Below, piece by piece: positions 59,666 through 64,000 of a stretch of 64,000 nt of DNA. Every line of letters begins with the position of its first letter. The first letter of the stretch is position 1. The DNA is from an uncultured Hymenobacter sp. (GTDB lineage Bacteria > Bacteroidota > Bacteroidia > Cytophagales > Hymenobacteraceae): contig CAJYPK010000010.1 of the NCBI GenBank assembly GCA_913776615.1, positions 1-64,000 on the forward strand. Direction: 5' to 3'. The notes beneath the pieces were generated by a model. It ran no database searches and was not told the DNA's origin. It was given only the letters and a program-made list of their open reading frames with translations. The position numbers and the translations under genes are program-made.

Positions 59666-59700
59666 AAAAGGCGCGGCTCCCGCTGGGGGCCGCGCCTTTT
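59666..59700. terminator. Bidirectional terminator
   Basis: A perfect 12-bp stem (AAAAGGCGCGGC at 59666-59677 against 59689-59700), extended by CCC/GGG around a small loop, with A and T runs at both ends, between convergent genes. Confidence 0.83.
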
Positions 59701-59729
59701 TAATTTATCGAGGGAAAATTTACCCCGAT

Positions 59730-59936
59730 TTACACCGAAGTACCGCCCGTGGGACCGCTGCCCCCGCCGCCGCTCATCTTGCTCACGAGCCACCAGATGA
59801 GGGCCACGATCACGAACACGGCGATGGCACCAATCCAGATGCCGCCTTTGAGAATGTCGCCGGCCAGCTCGCAGCCCGTGAGGGTAGCGGTGAGCACGGA
59901 TAGAATAGCGAGGAGTGAAAGACGCGAAGTAGTCAT
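59730..59936 (-). CDS. Small lipoprotein or membrane peptide
   Basis: The precursor has 68 residues with a signal and lipobox-like LTATLTGC (Cys about residue 22). One membrane helix follows (WIGAIAVFVIVALIWWLVSK), then a Gly-rich tail (GGGGSGPTGGTSV). Similar short lipoproteins with a single helix occur beside many genes in this phylum. A role is unknown. Convergent with the fatty acid hydroxylase gene and divergent from galK. Confidence 0.68.
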   Translation of the reverse strand: MTTSRLSLLAILSVLTATLTGCELAGDILKGGIWIGAIAVFVIVALIWWLVSKMSGGGGSGPTGGTSV

Positions 59937-60119
59937 GAGTGAAGAATAGCCAGCAGGTGAAGGAGATGGGCCAGCCCGCGGTGAGCCGGCCAGCTGCCTT
60001 GTGCTTACTAGCGATGGCGGGAAAAGGTTGGCCGACGGAAAATGTGACCCGTAAAGCCGAATCTGGCACCCCTGCGCATAGCCTGCGTATAAAATCTACC
60101 TGCCACCTTTGCCCCACCC

Positions 60120-61289
60120 ATGGAAACTTCAGTTCTTACGGCCGCCTTCGAGCGGCATTTTGGCGCGGCCCCGGCTTTGCTGCTGCGCGCCCCCGGCCGC
60201 ATCAACCTCATTGGCGAGCACACCGACTACAACGACGGCCTGGTGCTCCCGGCCGCCATCGACAAGGAAATCCGCTTTGCGATGCGCCTCAACGGCACCG
60301 ATCGCATTCGGCTGGCGGCCCTCGACCTCGACGATACCTACGAGGTGGCCGTGGCCGACATCGCGCCCATCCCCGGCGGGCACTGGGCCAACTACCAGCT
60401 CGGCGTGGTAGCCGGCCTGCTGCGGCACGGGGCCGAGGTGCCGGGCTTCGACTGCGCCTTTGGCGGCAACGTACCCAACGGGGCGGGCTTGTCGTCGTCG
60501 GCCGCCGTGGAGTGCGGCGTAGCCTGGGGCCTGAGCGAGCTGCTTAAGCTCAACCTCGACCGCATGACGCTGGCCCACATCGCCCAGAAGGCGGAGCACG
60601 AGTACGCCAAGGTAATGTGCGGGCTCATGGACCAGTTTGCCAGCCTCTTTGGGCGCGGGGGGCACGTCGTAGAGCTCGACTGCCGCTCGCTGGAATACGG
60701 TTATTTCCCCTTCAATACCGACGATTGCCGGGTGGTACTCTGCAACTCGGGCGTGAAGCACGCGCTGGGCGACAGCGAGTACAATACCCGCCGCGAGGAG
60801 TGCGCCAAGGGCGTGGCCATTTTGCAAAAAGCCAACCCGGCCATTACCTCCTTGCGCGATGCCACGCTGCCCGAGATTGAGGCCGCCGCGGCCGAAATGG
60901 GCGAGGTAGTGGCCCGCCGCTGCCGCTACGTGGTCGAAGAAAATCAGCGCGTGCGCGACTTCACGGCCGCCCTGGGCGCGGGCCGCTCGCTGGCCGAGGT
61001 GGGCGAGCTGCTCTACGCCAGCCACGCCGGCCTGCGCGACGACTACGAAGTGAGCTGCAAGGAATTGGACGTACTCGTGGAGCTGAGCCGCCAGGCCCCC
61101 GGCTGCTACGGCGCCCGCATGATGGGCGGCGGCTTCGGCGGCTGCACCCTCAACCTGGTGGCCACCAACGACGTGAAAGCCTTCCTGACGCATATGAAAG
61201 AAGGCTACCAGCGCGAACTGGGGCTGAAGCTGGACACCTACGTAACGACCTTGGCCGACGGCGTGGGCGAGCTTTTGAACGAGGACTAA
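60120..61289 (+). CDS. galK: Galactokinase
   Basis: The protein has 389 residues and phosphorylates galactose at C1 in the Leloir pathway. The GHMP signatures are complete: galactose-binding APGRINLIGEHTDYNDGLVLP, ATP-binding VPNGAGLSSSAAVECGVAW, and C-terminal GARMMGGGFGGCTLNLV. It is the first gene of a galK-galT pair, with 123 bases between them that hold a palindrome. The -7-like box CACCTTTG lies 8 bases before the ATG, again near-leaderless. Confidence 0.96.
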   Translation: METSVLTAAFERHFGAAPALLLRAPGRINLIGEHTDYNDGLVLPAAIDKEIRFAMRLNGTDRIRLAALDLDDTYEVAVADIAPIPGGHWANYQLGVVAGLLRHGAEVPGFDCAFGGNVPNGAGLSSSAAVECGVAWGLSELLKLNLDRMTLAHIAQKAEHEYAKVMCGLMDQFASLFGRGGHVVELDCRSLEYGYFPFNTDDCRVVLCNSGVKHALGDSEYNTRREECAKGVAILQKANPAITSLRDATLPEIEAAAAEMGEVVARRCRYVVEENQRVRDFTAALGAGRSLAEVGELLYASHAGLRDDYEVSCKELDVLVELSRQAPGCYGARMMGGGFGGCTLNLVATNDVKAFLTHMKEGYQRELGLKLDTYVTTLADGVGELLNED

Positions 61290-61296
61290 GAAAATA

Positions 61297-61367
61297 GAGT
61301 AGCGCGGACTTGGTAGTCCGCCATTGGTAAAAGCCCCGACTCGCGGACTACCAAGTCCGCGCTACTC
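61297..61367. repeat. AGTAGCGCGGACTTGGTAGTCC palindrome between galK and galT
   Basis: Arms 61297-61321 and 61343-61367 are exact reverse complements (25 bp, GAGTAGCGCGGACTTGG start) around a 21-base loop. A decayed half-copy (GTAGCGCGGACTT) lies near 48879. It could separate galK and galT expression. Confidence 0.87.
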
Positions 61368-61412
61368 AAACTCAAGTCTATTCCTCCCTTTATCACTTAC
61401 GCTCATTATCCT

Positions 61413-62468
61413 ATGTTCGATTTCACTCAACAGCCGCACCGCCGCTACAATCCTTTGCTCGATGAGTGGGTGCTCGTGTCGCCGCACCGCTCCAAGCGCC
61501 CCTGGCAGGGCCAGCAGGAAAAAGACGAGGCCGAGGCTCGCCCCGCCTACGACCCCACCTGCTACCTGTGCCCCGGCAACACCCGCACCAGTGGCGACGT
61601 GAACCCTAAGTACGAGCACCAGTTTGTATTCGACAACGACTTCGCGGCCCTGCTGCCCGAGGGCGAGGTCGGCACCTACGAGGAGGGCGGCCTGCTGCGC
61701 GCCGAGGCCGAAACCGGCCACTGCCGCGTTATCTGCTTTTCGCCCCGCCACGACCTGACGCTGCCCGAGATGCCGGTGAGCGAAATCCGCCGCGTAGTAG
61801 ATACCTGGACCGACGAGTTCCGCACGCTCGGGGCCGATCCGAACATCAACTACGTGCAGATTTTCGAGAATAAAGGCTTCGTGATGGGCTGCTCCAACCC
61901 GCACCCGCACGGCCAGATCTGGAGCGAGCGCACCGTGCCCGACCTGCCCGCCAAAGAGGCCCGCGCCCAAAAGGCGTACTTCGAGCAGCACGGCCGCACC
62001 CTGCTGAGCGACTATCTGGCCATCGAGGAAAAAACCAAGACCCGCTTCGTGGCTGAAAACGACACCTGGGTGGTGCTGGTACCTTTCTGGGCGGTGTGGC
62101 CCTTCGAAACGCTGGTGCTGCCGCGCCGCGCCGTGCAAGACCTCACCCAGCTCACCGAAGCCGAGCGCGACGGGCTGGCTGATATCCTGAGCCAGCTCAC
62201 TATCAAATACGACAACCTGTTCGAAATCAGCTTTCCGTACTCGGCGGGCTTCCACCAGCGGCCCACCGATGGCGGCGACTACCCCGAGTGGCACCTGCAC
62301 ATGCACTTCTTGCCGCCGCTGCTGCGCTCGGCCACGGTGAAGAAGTTTATGGTGGGCTACGAGCTGCTGGCCAATGCCCAGCGCGACATCACCCCCGAGC
62401 AGGCCGCCGAGCGCCTGCGGGCGCTGCCCACCGTGCACTACAAAGCGGCGGCTACGCCGGCTGCCTAG
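61413..62468 (+). CDS. galT: Galactose-1-phosphate uridylyltransferase
   Basis: The protein has 351 residues and exchanges UDP-glucose and galactose-1-phosphate. The zinc-binding CYLCPGN and the catalytic His-Pro-His in [11 protein letters not shown] are present, with [20 protein letters not shown] and [22 protein letters not shown] downstream. It is probably in one transcript with galK, unless the palindrome between them ends or slows the transcript. An epimerase galE and a galactose transporter are not in the window. Confidence 0.96.
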   Translation: MFDFTQQPHRRYNPLLDEWVLVSPHRSKRPWQGQQEKDEAEARPAYDPTCYLCPGNTRTSGDVNPKYEHQFVFDNDFAALLPEGEVGTYEEGGLLRAEAETGHCRVICFSPRHDLTLPEMPVSEIRRVVDTWTDEFRTLGADPNINYVQIFENKGFVMGCSNPHPHGQIWSERTVPDLPAKEARAQKAYFEQHGRTLLSDYLAIEEKTKTRFVAENDTWVVLVPFWAVWPFETLVLPRRAVQDLTQLTEAERDGLADILSQLTIKYDNLFEISFPYSAGFHQRPTDGGDYPEWHLHMHFLPPLLRSATVKKFMVGYELLANAQRDITPEQAAERLRALPTVHYKAAATPAA

Positions 62469-62493
62469 GTACGACTGCCTTTCCTGCTTACAA

Positions 62494-62546
62494 ACAAGCC
62501 CCAAACGCCCGCCCTGCGACTTGCAAGGCGGGCGTTTTGGGCTTGT
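62494..62546. terminator. Bidirectional terminator
   Basis: Arms 62494-62513 and 62527-62546 pair over 20 bases with one mismatch (CAAACGCCCGCC core), with a 13-base loop. It lies between convergent galT and the T9SS-cargo gene. Confidence 0.8.
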
Positions 62547-62570
62547 AGCACCCTGTTGCGGGCGACCTGC

Positions 62571-64000
62571 TTACTTGATGACTACTCGCTTGGTCACGAC
62601 GGAAGCGCCAGCCGTGAGGCGCAGCACGTACACTCCCGCTGCCAGCCCCTCGGTGGGCACCGTGAGGCGAGCCCCGGCGGCCGGCAGGGCAGCGGCCTGG
62701 GTGCGCACCACCTGGCCCAGCGCGCTGCGCAGCTCCGCCTGCACCTGGCTGGCCCCGGCCACGGCGGGCACGGCGACTACGAAGCTGCCGTGCGCCGGAT
62801 TGGGATACACTCCTACCTCGGCTGGCAGCAGGGCCGGAGCCGTCGCGAGCGCCGTTTGGGGGCTGAACTGGAGCCGGAAGCGGCTCGTGAGTAGGGCCTG
62901 AGCCTCGGTACTCGTCACGCTGAAGGCGTAGCTCGCGCCCGCCCGCAGCCGGGTGAGCTGGCCGGCCTGCGCATCGTACAGGTAGGCTTCGAGGCCCGCC
63001 GGTAAGTTACTCAAGGTCGTGGCGGCCAAGGAGTAGGTGCCGGCGGCCGGCACGCCCACGGCCAGCGGCACGGTGGTAGCGGCCGTGAGCACGGGCAGCC
63101 CGTTGATGGCCAGCGGCGTAGCAGCCGCTAGCTGACTTAGATTCAGGCCGTTGGTGTTGGGCAGCTTCACGGCGTCGTAGGCGGCATCGGGGCCAGCGGT
63201 GGCCCCGGCCTCCTGGTAGAGGTAAGTGACGTCGGCGGCGGTGGCGCTGCGCAGGCTCAGGGCTACCTGGGGGCGCGGGTCGGCGGCCGGGCGCCTGAGG
63301 GGCGTGGCGTCGAACGTAGTAACGCGCTGCGAATTGAGGAAGGAAATGGCCCCCGCCTGCTGGCCGGCACTCACGCGCACGAAGAAGGCCTGTCCCAGCG
63401 GGATAACGGGGTTGCCCCCGATGCCGTTGGCGTAGCTGCGGTACTGGCCGGTGTAGGGGCCGGTGCTTTCGAATACGTACATGGCGGCATCGAGGCCAGC
63501 GCGGTCGCTGGGCTGCACCCGGCTCCAGTCGAGCGGGCTGGGGTAGGGGTTGCCCAGCAGGTGCCAGCCCGCGTCGGGGTCACTGCCCGTGCGCGTCACC
63601 GGGAACCCAACGCCGCCCGTGAGTACCGAGCCGGTCAGCGACAGCTTGGCCGTGGCGGGCAGCTGCAACGCGTAGCCAGCTGAGCCATTGAGGAGTACCT
63701 CCGAGAGGCTGCCCGGCGATATCCAGCCCTTATCGAAGCCACTGCCCGGCACGCTGGCGTCACCGAGGCGGGTTTCGTCGTAGAGATACACCGTGGGGAA
63801 GGGCCGCACGCTCGGGCCCTGGGTATTGTACAGGCTGTTTACCACCGGGGTAAAATCACTGGTGGTTAAGCTATTAATTGTAGTATTACTCCCGAATACG
63901 GGGGAGGCAATATGCCGGTAGCCCAGGCCCGGGTTGATACTGCCGTCAATGGCGCGCTGCACGGTAGTTGTATTGCCTAGCAGGTCGCCGCCCACTATCA
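62571..64000 (-). CDS. C-terminal part of a secreted protein with a T9SS type A sorting domain (runs off right edge)
   Basis: The frame is open through the right edge; about 476 residues are visible, so the signal peptide and start lie outside. The visible part begins VGGDLLGNTTTVQRAI and contains GWHLLGNPYPSPLDWSRV, frequent in large secreted proteins of this phylum. The C-terminal 80 residues are a type IX secretion sorting domain: EVGVYPNPAHGSFVVAV, LGQVVRTQ, EGLAAGVYVLRLTAG, ending SVVTKRVVIK. It is therefore exported to the surface or medium. The GTG near 63995 should not be taken as the start. Confidence 0.85.
   Translation of the reverse strand, partial: IVGGDLLGNTTTVQRAIDGSINPGLGYRHIASPVFGSNTTINSLTTSDFTPVVNSLYNTQGPSVRPFPTVYLYDETRLGDASVPGSGFDKGWISPGSLSEVLLNGSAGYALQLPATAKLSLTGSVLTGGVGFPVTRTGSDPDAGWHLLGNPYPSPLDWSRVQPSDRAGLDAAMYVFESTGPYTGQYRSYANGIGGNPVIPLGQAFFVRVSAGQQAGAISFLNSQRVTTFDATPLRRPAADPRPQVALSLRSATAADVTYLYQEAGATAGPDAAYDAVKLPNTNGLNLSQLAAATPLAINGLPVLTAATTVPLAVGVPAAGTYSLAATTLSNLPAGLEAYLYDAQAGQLTRLRAGASYAFSVTSTEAQALLTSRFRLQFSPQTALATAPALLPAEVGVYPNPAHGSFVVAVPAVAGASQVQAELRSALGQVVRTQAAALPAAGARLTVPTEGLAAGVYVLRLTAGASVVTKRVVIK

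Overview
The window is GC-rich, densely coded chromosomal DNA of a Bacteroidota bacterium, most like the Hymenobacteraceae (Hymenobacter type). The evidence is: promoters with the Bacteroidota -7 box TAnnTTTG; a type IX secretion sorting domain; a SusC-type TonB receptor; bacillithiol genes (bshC, ytxJ); bacteroidotal families (DUF1599, the DoxX/BT_3928 family, MnmD, the epimerase-type threonine dehydrogenase); and a fused alpha/beta E1 dehydrogenase. The species assignment is inference. No rRNA, tRNA, CRISPR array, prophage or defence island was seen. Most genes are housekeeping.

Layout. 1-1314: the start of an IS5-type transposase running off the left edge, next to an unrecognised gene. 1342-10159: polA, an acyltransferase, a LOG-family protein, a MacB-like permease, queA and ispD. 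10160-21331: envelope and secreted proteins (lipoproteins, DUF4142, two small secreted paralogues, a SusC-like receptor, an M16 peptidase), plus ytxJ and the fused E1 dehydrogenase. 21545-29164: pheS, rimO, bshC, a Yip1-like membrane protein, two secreted proteins and 5-formyl-THF cyclo-ligase. 29254-33995: two diverged ExbD paralogues, a DUF2157/GDYXXLXY-type pair, a zinc-ribbon protein, mnmD and a thioesterase. 34003-40491: a thiamine operon thiS-C-D-E-G-H behind a TPP riboswitch, with a TenI-like gene converging on thiH. 40523-46433: a PemK-type toxin with its probable partner, rlmN, a barrel protein, YihY, DUF3891 and TerC. 46440-47741: an outer-membrane protein gene cut by one in-frame TAG. 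47814-53328: an epimerase-type threonine dehydrogenase and kbl (threonine to glycine plus acetyl-CoA), a patatin, a NarL-type regulator, a KGG stress protein and a STAS-like protein. 53404-58904: cdaA, folP, DUF1599, a DoxX-family protein, an oligopeptide-type permease and aroK. 58990-64000: a fatty acid hydroxylase, a small lipoprotein, galK-galT and the C-terminal part of a T9SS cargo protein.

The most unusual feature is the number of small repeats between, and sometimes inside, these genes. One architectural class consists of two facing arms, each built from 3-7 degenerate 7- or 8-base units, around a spacer of about 17-117 bases. The unit differs between sites (GGTGANNT, AGTTATG, AGCTGTT, GTTAATT, an AATTAAAAATG-like unit), but the design is the same. 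Such elements lie in frame within pheS and within the alpha/beta linker of the E1 gene. They supply the N-terminal codons of ispD and folP, abut the TTG start of aroK, and supply the C-terminus and stop of the patatin. A second class is made of hairpin or paired repeats of more familiar kinds (GTCATGCTGAGC, GTCATTGCGAGC, CGCAGATTTAACGG, AGTAGCGCGGAC, CCGCGGAAGGCGCGG). Together they mark an actively spreading repeat ecology with no mobilising protein in the window. This is the best candidate here for something not previously described.
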